Source: JAIPAN01 sp040403555 (GTDB lineage: Bacteria > Bacteroidota > Bacteroidia > Sphingobacteriales > Sphingobacteriaceae). From it: a stretch of DNA of 64,000 nucleotides. The notes beneath the pieces were generated by a model that worked only from the letters and a program-made list of their open reading frames with translations, did no database searches and was not told the DNA's origin. The stretch is taken from positions 397,813 to 461,812 of the forward strand of contig JBBAKN010000001.1 of assembly GCA_040403555.1 (NCBI GenBank). Direction: 5' to 3'. Below, one piece after another: positions 27,172 to 36,613 of this stretch. A program made the position numbers and the translations under genes. Positions within the stretch are counted from its first letter, which is position 1, and each line of letters begins with the position of its first letter.

Positions 27172-29505
27172 TTATTTTTTCTTTCCCTTTGCAGGAGCGG
27201 CTGGCGCCACAGCAGGTGCTGCTGCAACAACAGGACCACCCTCACGAGTAAATACGATTGGGTTACCCCCTTGGGTAATTGTAAATTCACCTTTAGCAGT
27301 ATTAAACTCTAAATCTATGCCAGCGGCTTCAAAAGAGAACTTATCTTTACCATTGGGCGTTAAAGGGAAAGCTGATTGACCAGTAGCTTGAGCTACTAGA
27401 ACCCCATTTTCTACTTTAATATCAATTTTAATTGGCATGCTAGTAGTAGAATAGGTGCCCGCATATAGTTCATTGCTTACCGGGGCTGCTGCAGCAGTTT
27501 CTTGTGCCGTTGCTTTCCACACATCGTTTGTAGAATTGTGATCTGGCAATACGTGATCAGGATCGGAACTTACCGATTCTAACTCTTCGGTTGATGGATA
27601 TTTAAAGGTCCATGAAGTATTGCGTTGCCAAATTTCTACAGGTAAGGTTATCCGAGATTTTTTACCGCTTTTTGTTTTGATTTCTAAAATTACCGGCATT
27701 GGTAATTTTTCTAAATTTTCAACGGTGATAATAGCTCCGTTTTTCGGATCATTTTTATCGTATTTAACAGCGGTAACCGCTTGGTCTAGGCGCCAATTGT
27801 TTTGTACCCAGCCTCTCCAGAACCAGCTTAGGTTTTCACCCGATACGTTCTCGATAGTGCGGAAAAAATCATCGGGAGTTGGGTGTTTAAATGCCCAACG
27901 AGCTACATAGGTTCGTAAAGCCAAATCGAAACGCTCTTTGCCTAAAATTTGTTCGCGCAAGAGGGTTAAGCCCGAACCTGGTTTCATGTAGCATAATAAA
28001 CCAATATTACGCTCTTTCATTGCATCTGGAGAAGTTAACATCGGCTCCAAAGCAGGGTTGGTTAATACATTTCCCATGCGGTGCATATCCATTGGTTTTT
28101 CGGCATATTCGCCTTTATTAAAGGCATCTGTACTTAGTGTATTAATAAAGGTATTAAAACCTTCATCCATCCAACCGAACAAACGCTCGTTTGAACCCAC
28201 AATCATGGGAAACCAGGTATGACCAAACTCGTGATCGGTTACGCCCCAAAGACTTCCTTTTGTATCTTTCCATCCGCAGAAAACAATACCAGGGTATTCC
28301 ATACCACCTTCGTTACCGGCTACGTTGGTAGCGGCTGGGTAAGGGAATTCGAACCATTGTTTTGAATAATGCTCAATTGCGGCTTTGGTATATTCGGTTG
28401 AACGACCCCAAGCATCAACACCAGCGCTTTCTATCGGATAAGCAGAAATAGCTAAGGTTTTCTTGCCACTAGGTACGTTAATTTTAGCCGCATCTACAAT
28501 AAATGCAGCAGAAGAAGCCCATGAAAAATCACGTGAATTTCTGATTTTGAATTTCCACGTTAATTCTGTTTTACCAGCCGGACGAGAAGCAGGGCTAGTT
28601 AATTCTGCTTCGCCTCTAATGGTTACTGTTTTTTCGCTAGCAGCGGCTTCTGCCCAACGTTTTTGTTGCTCAGCAGTGTAAACTTCTTGTGGGTTGGTTA
28701 ATTCGCCCGATGCTACTACTAAATGGGTAGCCGGAACGGTTAAAGCCACATCAAAATCTCCATATTCTAAATAAAACTCACTAGCACCTAAGTAGGGATC
28801 TACGTTCCATCCACGCACATCATCGTACACACACATACGTGGATACCACTGCGCAATAGTGAAAATTTTACCGTTTTTGGTATCTTGAATACCCATACGA
28901 TCGGAACCGTATAGAGGAGATACGAAGCTATAATCGATTTTTAATTTTACTTGACCGCCAGTAGCTTGTAGCGATTTTGGTAAGAAAATTTGCAAACGCG
29001 TATCTATAATTTGATACTTTACCTCTGTTTGCGTGGTTTTAGCTTGTACGGTAGTTAATATTGATACCGATTTGATGCCATAGCCGCCATCAATTTTTTC
29101 GCTACCAGCACCGTTACGGCTTCCGCTCATAGGGATTACTGCATTGCCACGAGAATCGGCTTTAAATAAATTCTGATCTAATTGCATCCATACGAAGCCC
29201 AATTGATCGGGGCTATTGTTGGTATAGGTTATTACCGCAGAACCAGTAATTTCATTAGCCTGCTCATTCAATTTGGCAGTTAATTGATAATCGGCACGGT
29301 TTTGCCAATATTTTGAACCCGGTTGTCCGCTGGCCGAACGGTACTCATTTCCATTTTTTGTGTAAAAAATGGGAGCAAAAGCATCCTGATAGCTATATTT
29401 AGATACCGGTGCTGACGTGCTTGCGCTTGGCGCTTGTTGTGCAAAGGCATTTACTCCTAGCAACAAGGCAAACGATACACTGATAAAGTGTTTGATTTTG
29501 TTCAT
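27172..29505 (-). CDS. Secreted M1-family zinc aminopeptidase
   Basis: 777 aa with a signal peptide (MNKIKHFISVSFALLLGVNAFAQ). The exopeptidase motif appears as GGMEYPG and the zinc site as HEFGH near residue 425 with the third ligand Glu in MDEGF, 19 residues beyond the second His. The N-terminal beta-saddle precedes the thermolysin-like domain; a beta-sandwich and a short Ala/Pro-rich, Lys-ended tail (APAAPAKGKKK) follow. It should cleave N-terminal residues from peptides in the periplasm or outside the cell. Monocistronic between two terminator-bounded units. Family assignment is firm, substrate unknown. Confidence 0.93.
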   Translation of the reverse strand: MNKIKHFISVSFALLLGVNAFAQQAPSASTSAPVSKYSYQDAFAPIFYTKNGNEYRSASGQPGSKYWQNRADYQLTAKLNEQANEITGSAVITYTNNSPDQLGFVWMQLDQNLFKADSRGNAVIPMSGSRNGAGSEKIDGGYGIKSVSILTTVQAKTTQTEVKYQIIDTRLQIFLPKSLQATGGQVKLKIDYSFVSPLYGSDRMGIQDTKNGKIFTIAQWYPRMCVYDDVRGWNVDPYLGASEFYLEYGDFDVALTVPATHLVVASGELTNPQEVYTAEQQKRWAEAAASEKTVTIRGEAELTSPASRPAGKTELTWKFKIRNSRDFSWASSAAFIVDAAKINVPSGKKTLAISAYPIESAGVDAWGRSTEYTKAAIEHYSKQWFEFPYPAATNVAGNEGGMEYPGIVFCGWKDTKGSLWGVTDHEFGHTWFPMIVGSNERLFGWMDEGFNTFINTLSTDAFNKGEYAEKPMDMHRMGNVLTNPALEPMLTSPDAMKERNIGLLCYMKPGSGLTLLREQILGKERFDLALRTYVARWAFKHPTPDDFFRTIENVSGENLSWFWRGWVQNNWRLDQAVTAVKYDKNDPKNGAIITVENLEKLPMPVILEIKTKSGKKSRITLPVEIWQRNTSWTFKYPSTEELESVSSDPDHVLPDHNSTNDVWKATAQETAAAAPVSNELYAGTYSTTSMPIKIDIKVENGVLVAQATGQSAFPLTPNGKDKFSFEAAGIDLEFNTAKGEFTITQGGNPIVFTREGGPVVAAAPAVAPAAPAKGKKK

Positions 29506-29573
29506 TATGAGATTGATTTTAGGGTTGAAAATTAATAAAAATGATTGTTAAATACGTAAACGGATTATAATTG

Positions 29574-29927
29574 TTACTTTTTAGCAAAATATGCGGCATA
29601 GCTTGCCTCATCAAAGCCTAACAAAATACCTTGGTTAGACTCTAAAACGGGCCGTTTTGTTACACTCGTCTTCTGCTGTATTAACTCAAATGCTGCATCT
29701 TTATTTTGAATGCCTTGTTGAATTTCTAAGGGTAATTGCTTCCACGTAGTACCTCTTTTGTTTACCAAGGCTTCCCAACCCACTTGGTTGGCCCATGTTT
29801 CTAATTTATCTAGGCTAATCCCTTTTTTCTTAAAATCGTGAAAGATATAGTCTACCTCGTGGACTTTCAGCCAATCGAGGGCTTTTTTAACCGTATTGCA
29901 ATTGGGTATGCCGTAAAGGGTAATCAT
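29574..29927 (-). CDS. ArsC/Spx-family protein (YffB-like)
   Basis: 117-aa thioredoxin-fold protein. Starts MITLYGIPNCNTVKKAL: one catalytic-type Cys followed by the Lys of CxxxxK, as in YffB and ArsC; the CxxC of Spx is absent. The later Arg of TKRPVLE matches the RPxL anion-site motif. Members are annotated as arsenate reductase-like, but YffB-type proteins use glutathione and have unclear roles, so an arsenate function should not be assumed. It begins 1 base before the pth stop region and shares its transcript. Confidence 0.85.
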   Translation of the reverse strand: MITLYGIPNCNTVKKALDWLKVHEVDYIFHDFKKKGISLDKLETWANQVGWEALVNKRGTTWKQLPLEIQQGIQNKDAAFELIQQKTSVTKRPVLESNQGILLGFDEASYAAYFAKK

Positions 29928-29928
29928 G

Positions 29929-30489
29929 TTATTTATTAAAGTTAGTCATGGTTAACTCGGGGCCAATGGCCACAAAACTTTCAATCATTTGTATGCTTTT
30001 ATCTATTAAAGTCGGTAATTCGGGCTGTTCGGTTGCATCAAATCCGCTTAATACATAATCCACTTGACGGCCTTTGGGAAAATTATCGCCAATGCCAAAG
30101 CGAATGCGTGGATAATCGGAATGACCCAACACCGCCTCAATACTTTTTAATCCGTTGTGGCCTGCATTGCTTCCTTTGGGTTTTAAACGCAGCGTTCCAA
30201 AAGGCAGTGCTAAATCGTCTACCACAATAAGTACCCGCTCGGCCGGAATGGCCAATTCCTGCATCCAATAGTTAAGGGCTTTGCCACTTAGGTTCATAAA
30301 GGTGGTGGGCTTTATGAGGCAGAGTTTTTTGCCTTTAAACGAAACTTCGGTATAGCCGGCCAAACGCATGGTGGTAAAACTGGCGCCTGCTTTTTTGGCC
30401 AATTCATCTAACACCATAAAGCCAATATTATGCCTGTTATCGGCATATTCGGGGCCTATGTTTCCTAATCCAACTATAAGGTATTTCAT
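29929..30489 (-). CDS. pth: Peptidyl-tRNA hydrolase
   Basis: Frees tRNA from peptidyl-tRNA dropped off stalled ribosomes. 186 aa from MKYLIVGLGNIGPEY; the ORF extends 13 codons upstream but those residues are not family-like. Catalytic residues visible: His in NRHNIGF (about residue 20), Asn in the TTFMNLSG stretch, Asp in VVDDLALPFG and Asn in GSNAGHNGLKSIE. Downstream of rplY but separated by a terminator; ArsC-like gene follows directly. Confidence 0.96.
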   Translation of the reverse strand: MKYLIVGLGNIGPEYADNRHNIGFMVLDELAKKAGASFTTMRLAGYTEVSFKGKKLCLIKPTTFMNLSGKALNYWMQELAIPAERVLIVVDDLALPFGTLRLKPKGSNAGHNGLKSIEAVLGHSDYPRIRFGIGDNFPKGRQVDYVLSGFDATEQPELPTLIDKSIQMIESFVAIGPELTMTNFNK

Positions 30490-30528
30490 GGATAACAAAT
30501 ATAAAAAAAGACTGGGCTTAGTGGGCAT

Positions 30529-30561
30529 AAAAAAAGCGCCCCGTTTCGGAGGCGCTTTTTT
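30529..30561 (-). terminator. Terminator between rplY and pth
   Basis: Transcript strand: GCGCC-T-CCG-AAA-CGG-GGCGC with one bulged base, followed by T7. It starts 19 bases after the rplY stop. The complementary strand also has a T run, so it could act both ways. Confidence 0.85.
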
Positions 30562-30579
30562 CTGAGAAGCAAGGCTGTA

Positions 30580-31155
30580 TTAACTAGTTGCTTCTTGTTC
30601 TGCTTGTTTTAATGCACGAGACATTACTACAGAAACGATGGTATCATCGGCGTTGTTGATTATTTGGAATGTATCGAAGCTTAAATCGCCAACACGTACA
30701 GATTTTCCTAACTCTAATACTTCAATACCTACTTCAACGTATTGTGGCATATCTTTAGCGAATGCTTTAACACGCAGTTTACGTAGTTTTTGGATTAATT
30801 TACCCCCCATTTTAACGCCTGGAGAAGTACCGGTTAATTTTACCGGAATTTCCATTACAAATGGTTTGCTTTCGTTTACTCTTAAAAAGTCAACGTGCAA
30901 AATTTGTTCGGTTAATGGGTGGAATTGGATGTCTTGCAATACCGCTTGCGCTTTGGTACCTTCTACATCAATGTCAACGAAATGAACGTCTGGCGTATAC
31001 ACCAAGCCTTTCAGATCAGCTGCGGACACGGCGAAGTGGATTTGGTTGTCTCCACCATAAAGAACTGCAGGCACTTTGCCTTCGTAACGCAATTCTTTAG
31101 CGTCTCTTTTCCCTACGTTCTCTCTACGAGAACCGCTAATAGCAAATGATTTCAT
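30580..31155 (-). CDS. rplY: 50S ribosomal protein L25 (CTC/TL5 form)
   Basis: 191-aa general-stress-type L25 that binds 5S rRNA. The N-terminal L25 domain is seen in AISGSRRENVGKRDAKELR and VPAVLYGGDNQIHFAV; the C-terminal CTC domain contains IPVKLTGTSPGVKMGGKLIQ. E. coli L25 has only the first part (94 aa). The carboxyl end is Glu/Ala-rich. Located 31 bases downstream of prs, the usual prs-rplY-pth order. Confidence 0.96.
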   Translation of the reverse strand: MKSFAISGSRRENVGKRDAKELRYEGKVPAVLYGGDNQIHFAVSAADLKGLVYTPDVHFVDIDVEGTKAQAVLQDIQFHPLTEQILHVDFLRVNESKPFVMEIPVKLTGTSPGVKMGGKLIQKLRKLRVKAFAKDMPQYVEVGIEVLELGKSVRVGDLSFDTFQIINNADDTIVSVVMSRALKQAEQEATS

Positions 31156-31186
31156 TTTTTAATTTATTATATATCTAACGTTATTG

Positions 31187-32131
31187 TTATTCTACTTTAA
31201 ATAGGTCCGATATCGAGCCGTGTTCGTTTACGTTGGCAATGGCTTTGGCAAACAAGTCGGCGGTTGATAAGACCTTAATTTTGCTACTCTCCTGTTTTAA
31301 TGGGATCGTATCGGTAACTATTAATTCTGCCAAGGCAGAATTTTCAATGGTTTCGTAAGCCTTGCCCGATAATACGGCATGGCTACAAACAGCTCTTACA
31401 CTATTGGCTCCGTTTTCCATAATTAGGGAAGCGGCTTTGGCCAAGGTTCCGGCGGTATCGCAAATATCGTCTATCAATACAATATCTTGCCCGCTTACGT
31501 CTCCAATAATCGACATTGATTCGATTTCGTTAGCACGTTTTCTTGTTTTATCGCAAATAACCACTTCGGCATTGAAATATTTAGCAAACGTACGGGCACG
31601 GTAAGAACCTCCCATATCAGGCGATGCAATGGTTAAATTCGGTAGGTTTAAGCTCTTAATATAAGGCACAAAAATTACCGAAGCATCCAAATGGTCAACC
31701 GGAATGTCAAAGAACCCTTGTATTTGTGCAGCATGCAAATCCATCGTCATAATACGGTGGGCACCCGCTGCAGTAATCAGATTGGCAATAAGCTTTGCAC
31801 CTATGGCTACTCTGGGTTTATCTTTTCTATCTTGACGTGCAAAACCAAAATAAGGAACCACCACAGTAATGTAGTGGGCCGATGCTCTTTTGGCTGCATC
31901 TGTCATGAGCAATAATTCCATCAAATTTTCGGTTGGCGGAATGGTGCTTTGTATTAAGAAGATATCGCATCCTCTTACAGATTCGTTAAAGTGTGGTTGA
32001 AATTCGCCATCGCTAAAACGAGAAAGTGAAACATCGCCCAGTGGCTTACCATACGATTCTGCTATTTTTTGGCCCAAAACCGTAGTTCCAGAACCAGCAA
32101 ATAGTTTTACAGGATTAAATTGTAAGGGCAT
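31187..32131 (-). CDS. prs: Ribose-phosphate pyrophosphokinase
   Basis: Makes PRPP from ribose 5-phosphate and ATP, feeding purine, pyrimidine, histidine and tryptophan synthesis (PRPP is used by trpD in this window). 314 aa; has the flexible-loop region with FGFARQDRKDKPRV and the PRPP-binding motif DIVLIDDICDTAGT, plus the ATP-site TMDLHAAQIQGFF. First gene of the prs-rplY unit and preceded by the tRNA-Gln terminator. Confidence 0.97.
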   Translation of the reverse strand: MPLQFNPVKLFAGSGTTVLGQKIAESYGKPLGDVSLSRFSDGEFQPHFNESVRGCDIFLIQSTIPPTENLMELLLMTDAAKRASAHYITVVVPYFGFARQDRKDKPRVAIGAKLIANLITAAGAHRIMTMDLHAAQIQGFFDIPVDHLDASVIFVPYIKSLNLPNLTIASPDMGGSYRARTFAKYFNAEVVICDKTRKRANEIESMSIIGDVSGQDIVLIDDICDTAGTLAKAASLIMENGANSVRAVCSHAVLSGKAYETIENSALAELIVTDTIPLKQESSKIKVLSTADLFAKAIANVNEHGSISDLFKVE

Positions 32132-32151
32132 AACCTTTTTGTTTGACGTTT

Positions 32152-32187
32152 AAAAAAATTCGGATTGCGGGAAATACACAATCCGAA
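32152..32187 (-). terminator. Terminator after tRNA-Gln
   Basis: On the minus strand TTCGGATTG (9 bp stem, 11-base loop) CAATCCGAA followed by T7, starting 10 bases after the tRNA. It separates the tRNA transcript from prs; the A-run side lies close to the prs start. Confidence 0.85.
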
Positions 32188-32196
32188 CTCTTTGAT

Positions 32197-32269
32197 GTTG
32201 TCCTACCAGGATTCGAACCTAGACATACTGGACCAAAACCAGTTGTACTACCTTTATACTATAGGACAA
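32197..32269 (-). tRNA. tRNA-Gln (anticodon TTG)
   Basis: 73-nt cloverleaf on the minus strand: acceptor TTGTCCT pairs with AGGACAA, anticodon arm ACTGG-TTTTGGT-CCAGT with anticodon TTG (reads CAA/CAG), T arm CTAGG-TTCGAAT-CCTGG. The 3' CCA is not encoded. It has its own promoter 36 bases upstream and a terminator immediately downstream. Confidence 0.96.
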
Positions 32270-32304
32270 TCTCCAAAAACCAACTCGTGTTGGCAAATGG
32301 TTTG

Positions 32305-32336
32305 CAAATATAGAGGGATAAATACTAATCTGCAAA
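32305..32336 (-). promoter_or_regulatory. Promoter of tRNA-Gln
   Basis: Minus strand TTTG (32333-32336), 20 bases, TATATTTG (32305-32312). Both boxes match the Bacteroidota consensus. Between promoter and tRNA lies a short hairpin (CCAAC-ACGA-GTTGG on the transcript, 32280-32293) that may be part of the 5' leader removed by RNase P. Confidence 0.75.
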
Positions 32337-32456
32337 TGAATTTGCATTTTAGCCCGAACAAATCATGGGCTGTTAAATTCTGTTAAGAGCAAGACTTGTA
32401 TTGCCCATATTTAAATTCTATTCCTTATTTTCGACTCTTCTAAAGGAAAATCGTTT

Positions 32457-35400
32457 ATGAACTATTCAAAAATTAATAATCTGGCCGGATGGGTAACTTT
32501 TCTGATCGCATCTATCACCTATATTTTAACCTTAGAACCTTCTACGAGTTTTTGGGATTGTGGCGAATTTATTGCTGCAGCGTATAAATTGCAAGTAGTA
32601 CACCAGCCGGGCGCTCCACTATTTCTGATGGTTCAGAAAATGTTCTCCTTGTTGGCTGGTGGCAACACCTCCCAAATAGCTTATTTTATGAATGTAGGCT
32701 CAGCACTTTGCAGTGGTTTAACTATATTATTTTTATTCTGGACCATTACAGCTCTTGCCAAAAAAGTAGTGGCAAAAACCAATGAAGAGCTCAGCAAAGG
32801 ACAATTAATTAGTATTATTGGAAGTGGATTAGTGGGTGCTCTTGCCTATACCTTTTCAGATTCTTTTTGGTTTTCTGCAGTAGAATCTGAAGTGTATGCC
32901 ATGTCATCTTTATGTACAGCCATAGTTTTTTGGGCCATTTTAAAATGGGAAGCGCAAGCCAATGAATCTGGGGCAGACCGCTGGATTATTTTCATAGCCT
33001 ATGTGATGGGGCTTTCTATTGGTGTGCACTTATTAAACTTACTAGTAATACCAGCCATTGCCTTGGTATATTATTTCAAACGCAACGAAAATGCAACGCC
33101 AAAAGGAACCATTTTAGCACTCATTACCGGAATTGCAATTCTAGGAGTTATTCAATACGGCGTCATTCAATACCTCATTAAACTAGCCGCAAATTTCGAT
33201 TTATTCTTTGTAAACTCACTAGGATTCGGCTTTGGCAGTGGTGTACTCGTATTTGCACTCTTACTGATCGGAGCTATTGTGTATGGTATTCGCTACAGTA
33301 TCCGCAAAAGCAAAGCGGTATTAAACCTAGCCTTGCTTTGTTTCACCTTCATTTTATTAGGCTATAGTTCTTTTGCCATGCTGATTATTAGAGCACAAGC
33401 TAACCCAAGTTTAAATAACTCCGATCCGGATAATGTATTTGCCATGTTGAGTTACTTAAATAGAGAACAATATGGCGACAGGCCTTTGGCATACGGGCAC
33501 TATTTCGATTCTAAACCGATAGATGTAACCGAAGGGGCATCTATATACCGCAAGGGTGAAACTAAATATGAAATTGCTGGTAAAAGGAACGAATACGTTT
33601 ACGATCGCAATACCTTGCTACCCAGAATGTATAGTGATGATCCTAGCCATGTTGGCTTTTATAGAGATTGGATGCAGCTGGGCGAAACCGGCTCACCTAG
33701 TTTTACTGATAATCTAGGTTTTCTATTTAGCTACCAAACTGGCTTTATGTACATGCGTTATTTTGCTTGGAACTTTGTGGGCAGACAAAATGATGAACAA
33801 GGCAATGGAAATTATTTAGAAGGGAATTGGATTACTGGTATTAAATCCATAGATAATTTACACATTGGCGGCCAAGATGCGCTTTCGCAAGGAGCCAAAA
33901 CACAGGTTGCTTACAACCGCTTCTTTGCCCTACCATTCATTTTGGGCCTAATAGGACTATTTTGGCATTTTAAACGCCAAGAAAAAGACGCAGGTATTGT
34001 AACACTCTTATTTTTCTTTACCGGCATGGCCATAGTATTGTATTTAAACCAAACGCCTTTTCAACCAAGAGAGCGTGATTATGCCTACACCGGATCTTTC
34101 TACGCTTTTGCCATTTGGATTGGTTTAGGGGTTGCAGCAATTTCGGAGTTCTTGAGCAAAAAACTAAACCCTCAAAATGGCGCCATTTTAGCCACGCTTA
34201 TTGGCCTGTGTATGGCACCGGCCTTAATGGCCAAAGAAGGCTGGAACGACCACGATAGATCAACCAAATATACGCCTAGAGATTTTGCAGTTGATTACTT
34301 AGAATCGTGTGCACCCAATGCTATTTTATTCACCTATGGCGATAACGACACCTACCCTATTTGGTATGCCCAAGAAGTAGAAAATATCCGTCCAGATGTA
34401 CGGGTAATTAACTTAAGCCTTTTAGGCACCGATTGGTATTTACGTCAGTTAAAAGGAAAAATAAATGAAGCAGAGCCAGCTCCATTAAGCATGACTAATG
34501 AAAAATTTGTACAAGGTGTGCGTGATATTCTATACTACCAAGATATCGGATTAAAAGAACCCGTTGAACTTAAAAACTTGGTAGATTTTCTTTTATCGGA
34601 TGCCGATGCCGATAAAGTAGGGTACGAAAGTGGTGATAAACAAAATTTCTTGCCTACCAAAAACTTTAAACTCAGCATAAACCCCAAAGAAGTGCTTGCA
34701 ACGGGAACATTGCCGGCTAGCTTAAAAGATAAAATTACGCCTACTATGACTTGGACTTACAATAAAAATCAAGTTACTAAAGATAATTTAGGCTTATTAG
34801 ACATCTTAGCGCACAATAATTGGAAGCGCCCCATTTATTTTGCCATTACCGTACCATCAGACAATTATGCCGGCTTAGATAAATACTTATACAAAGAAGG
34901 TTTTGCCTACCGCTTATTGCCATTACAACCAAGTGCAACTGCCGATAGAGAGTTATTAAATACCTCTACCATGTACACCAACATGATGACAAAGTTCCGT
35001 TGGGGTAACATGAAAAATGCTAGCTACTTAGACACCGAGTCTACCCGAATGGTGCTCATCATCATCAACAACTTTAATATTTTGGCCGAGCAATTACTTT
35101 TGGAAGGCAAAGTTGTTGAAGCGAAAAAAACACTAGATAAATGCCGAGAGGTACTGCCCGATAAATTATACTCAATGAGTTTTGCCGTGCGCACCTATTT
35201 TACTGCAGATTTACTGTATAAAGTTGGTGAAACCCAAAAAGCAAATGCACTCATTAGCAAAGTGTGTGATTATGTAAGCGACGAGGTGCGCTATTTTATT
35301 GCCATAGAAAAAGTCAAACCCAATGCAGCTAGCAACGACATCCAATTGGGGCTTTCTATCTTAAATGAAGCCATTAGAACAACCGATACTCAAGGGCAAA

Positions 35401-35465
35401 AAGAATTAAACACGCATATCAAAAAACAATTTGAAGAGTTGCAGTCGAGCTTAACGCCAAGATAA
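32457..35465 (+). CDS. DUF2723 polytopic membrane protein (GT117/TMEM260-like)
   Basis: 1,002 aa. The start MNYSKINNLAGWVTFLIASITYIL leads into the family signature SFWDCGEFIAAAYKLQVVHQPGAPLF near residues 30-60, with acidic residues like those of other lipid-linked-sugar-dependent transferases. About ten or more hydrophobic segments fill the first 600 residues; the C-terminal 400 residues are soluble with TPR-like helices. Families of this kind, including human TMEM260, are described as protein O-mannosyltransferases; for this bacterial member, glycosylation of exported proteins is a reasonable inference but not shown. Monocistronic, closed by a strong terminator. Confidence 0.88.
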   Translation: MNYSKINNLAGWVTFLIASITYILTLEPSTSFWDCGEFIAAAYKLQVVHQPGAPLFLMVQKMFSLLAGGNTSQIAYFMNVGSALCSGLTILFLFWTITALAKKVVAKTNEELSKGQLISIIGSGLVGALAYTFSDSFWFSAVESEVYAMSSLCTAIVFWAILKWEAQANESGADRWIIFIAYVMGLSIGVHLLNLLVIPAIALVYYFKRNENATPKGTILALITGIAILGVIQYGVIQYLIKLAANFDLFFVNSLGFGFGSGVLVFALLLIGAIVYGIRYSIRKSKAVLNLALLCFTFILLGYSSFAMLIIRAQANPSLNNSDPDNVFAMLSYLNREQYGDRPLAYGHYFDSKPIDVTEGASIYRKGETKYEIAGKRNEYVYDRNTLLPRMYSDDPSHVGFYRDWMQLGETGSPSFTDNLGFLFSYQTGFMYMRYFAWNFVGRQNDEQGNGNYLEGNWITGIKSIDNLHIGGQDALSQGAKTQVAYNRFFALPFILGLIGLFWHFKRQEKDAGIVTLLFFFTGMAIVLYLNQTPFQPRERDYAYTGSFYAFAIWIGLGVAAISEFLSKKLNPQNGAILATLIGLCMAPALMAKEGWNDHDRSTKYTPRDFAVDYLESCAPNAILFTYGDNDTYPIWYAQEVENIRPDVRVINLSLLGTDWYLRQLKGKINEAEPAPLSMTNEKFVQGVRDILYYQDIGLKEPVELKNLVDFLLSDADADKVGYESGDKQNFLPTKNFKLSINPKEVLATGTLPASLKDKITPTMTWTYNKNQVTKDNLGLLDILAHNNWKRPIYFAITVPSDNYAGLDKYLYKEGFAYRLLPLQPSATADRELLNTSTMYTNMMTKFRWGNMKNASYLDTESTRMVLIIINNFNILAEQLLLEGKVVEAKKTLDKCREVLPDKLYSMSFAVRTYFTADLLYKVGETQKANALISKVCDYVSDEVRYFIAIEKVKPNAASNDIQLGLSILNEAIRTTDTQGQKELNTHIKKQFEELQSSLTPR

Positions 35466-35482
35466 GCGAATTTACAAGACAT

Positions 35483-35521
35483 AAAAAAAGGGGGCTTAAT
35501 CAATTAAGCCCCCTTTTTTTA
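35483..35521. terminator. Bidirectional terminator between DUF2723 gene and accA
   Basis: Perfect 10-bp stem GGGGGCTTAA / TTAAGCCCCC with loop TCAA, flanked by A7 and T8. It sits between two convergent genes 18 bases after the first stop and 14 bases before the second, so it serves both strands. Confidence 0.93.
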
Positions 35522-35534
35522 TACAACATTGTTT

Positions 35535-36491
35535 TTATTCGTTCACCACCCCCATACTGCAAAATTTCTCAATACGCTGGTTCACCAGTTCATCAATATC
35601 TATTTTCTTAAGTTTAGACAAATCTTTTACCACCTGCTCTTTAATGGTTTGCGCCATTAATCCAGGGTTTCTGTGCGCACCGCCCAAAGGCTCCGGTACT
35701 ACCCCATCAATTAATTTATTGGCAAACATATCTTTAGAAGTGAGCTTTAAACATTCGGCGGCTTTTTCTTTAAAATCCCAACTACGCCATAAAATAGACG
35801 AGCAAGATTCTGGAGAAATTACAGAATACCAGGTATGTTCTAACATGTATACTTTATCGCCAATACCAATACCCAAGGCACCGCCCGAAGCTCCTTCGCC
35901 AATAATAAAGCATAGGATAGGCACTTTTAACACCGACATTTCTAATAAATTTCTAGCAATTGCCTCCCCTTGGCCACGTTCTTCGGCCTCTAAGCCCGGG
36001 TAAGCACCCATGGTATCTATAAAAGAAATAACAGGCTTATTAAACTTCTCGGCCAATTTCATTAAGCGCAAGGCTTTTCTATATCCCTCTGGATTTGCCA
36101 TACCGAAATTACGGTATTGGCGCTCTTTCGTATTTTTTCCTTTCTGATGACCAATAATCATTACGGTTTGGCCGCCCAAGGTGGCAAAGCCCCCGATAAT
36201 TGCCTTATCGTCTTTTACGGTTCTATCGCCGTGCATCTCAATAAACTCGTCGCAAATTTGCTCTATATAATCTAAAGTTTGTGGCCTATCCTGATGACGA
36301 GAGAGTTGTACTTCTTGCCAGCGGCTAAGATTTTGATACACTTCATTTTTTGTTTTTTCGAGTTTACTTTCTAGTTCTTTTACCTTATCAGACATATTCA
36401 CTTTTGTCTTTTCGGCAATCTGTTTCACCTTTTCAATTTCCTGATTTAAATCAGCAATTGGTTTTTCAAAATCAAAAGAAGTAGTATCCAT
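35535..36491 (-). CDS. accA: Acetyl-CoA carboxylase carboxyltransferase subunit alpha
   Basis: 318 aa; with AccD it transfers carboxyl from biotin to acetyl-CoA, the first step of fatty-acid synthesis. N-terminal coiled-coil-like region (DLNQEIEKVKQIAEKT, KELESKLEKTKNEV), then crotonase-like core with RPQTLDYI, MHGDRTVKDDKAIIGG, GMANPEGYRKALRLM, TMGAYPGLEAEERGQGEAIA and EGASGGALGIG. Standard length. No other acc gene is in the window. Confidence 0.97.
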   Translation of the reverse strand: MDTTSFDFEKPIADLNQEIEKVKQIAEKTKVNMSDKVKELESKLEKTKNEVYQNLSRWQEVQLSRHQDRPQTLDYIEQICDEFIEMHGDRTVKDDKAIIGGFATLGGQTVMIIGHQKGKNTKERQYRNFGMANPEGYRKALRLMKLAEKFNKPVISFIDTMGAYPGLEAEERGQGEAIARNLLEMSVLKVPILCFIIGEGASGGALGIGIGDKVYMLEHTWYSVISPESCSSILWRSWDFKEKAAECLKLTSKDMFANKLIDGVVPEPLGGAHRNPGLMAQTIKEQVVKDLSKLKKIDIDELVNQRIEKFCSMGVVNE

Positions 36492-36613
36492 GTTGCGCTC
36501 TTTTAGACCACTAAATTAGGCATTTCTACTACTAAATGAAAAATCAGATAAAATACCGCTTTCAAACAATAAGCCACAAACACAAAGCGTTGTTTCAAAA
36601 ACATACAAATACT

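Noticed and set aside
29574..29927. Arsenate reductase for arsenic resistance
   Set aside because: Single-Cys YffB-like sequence next to pth with no ars genes; calling it an arsenic-resistance enzyme is not supported.
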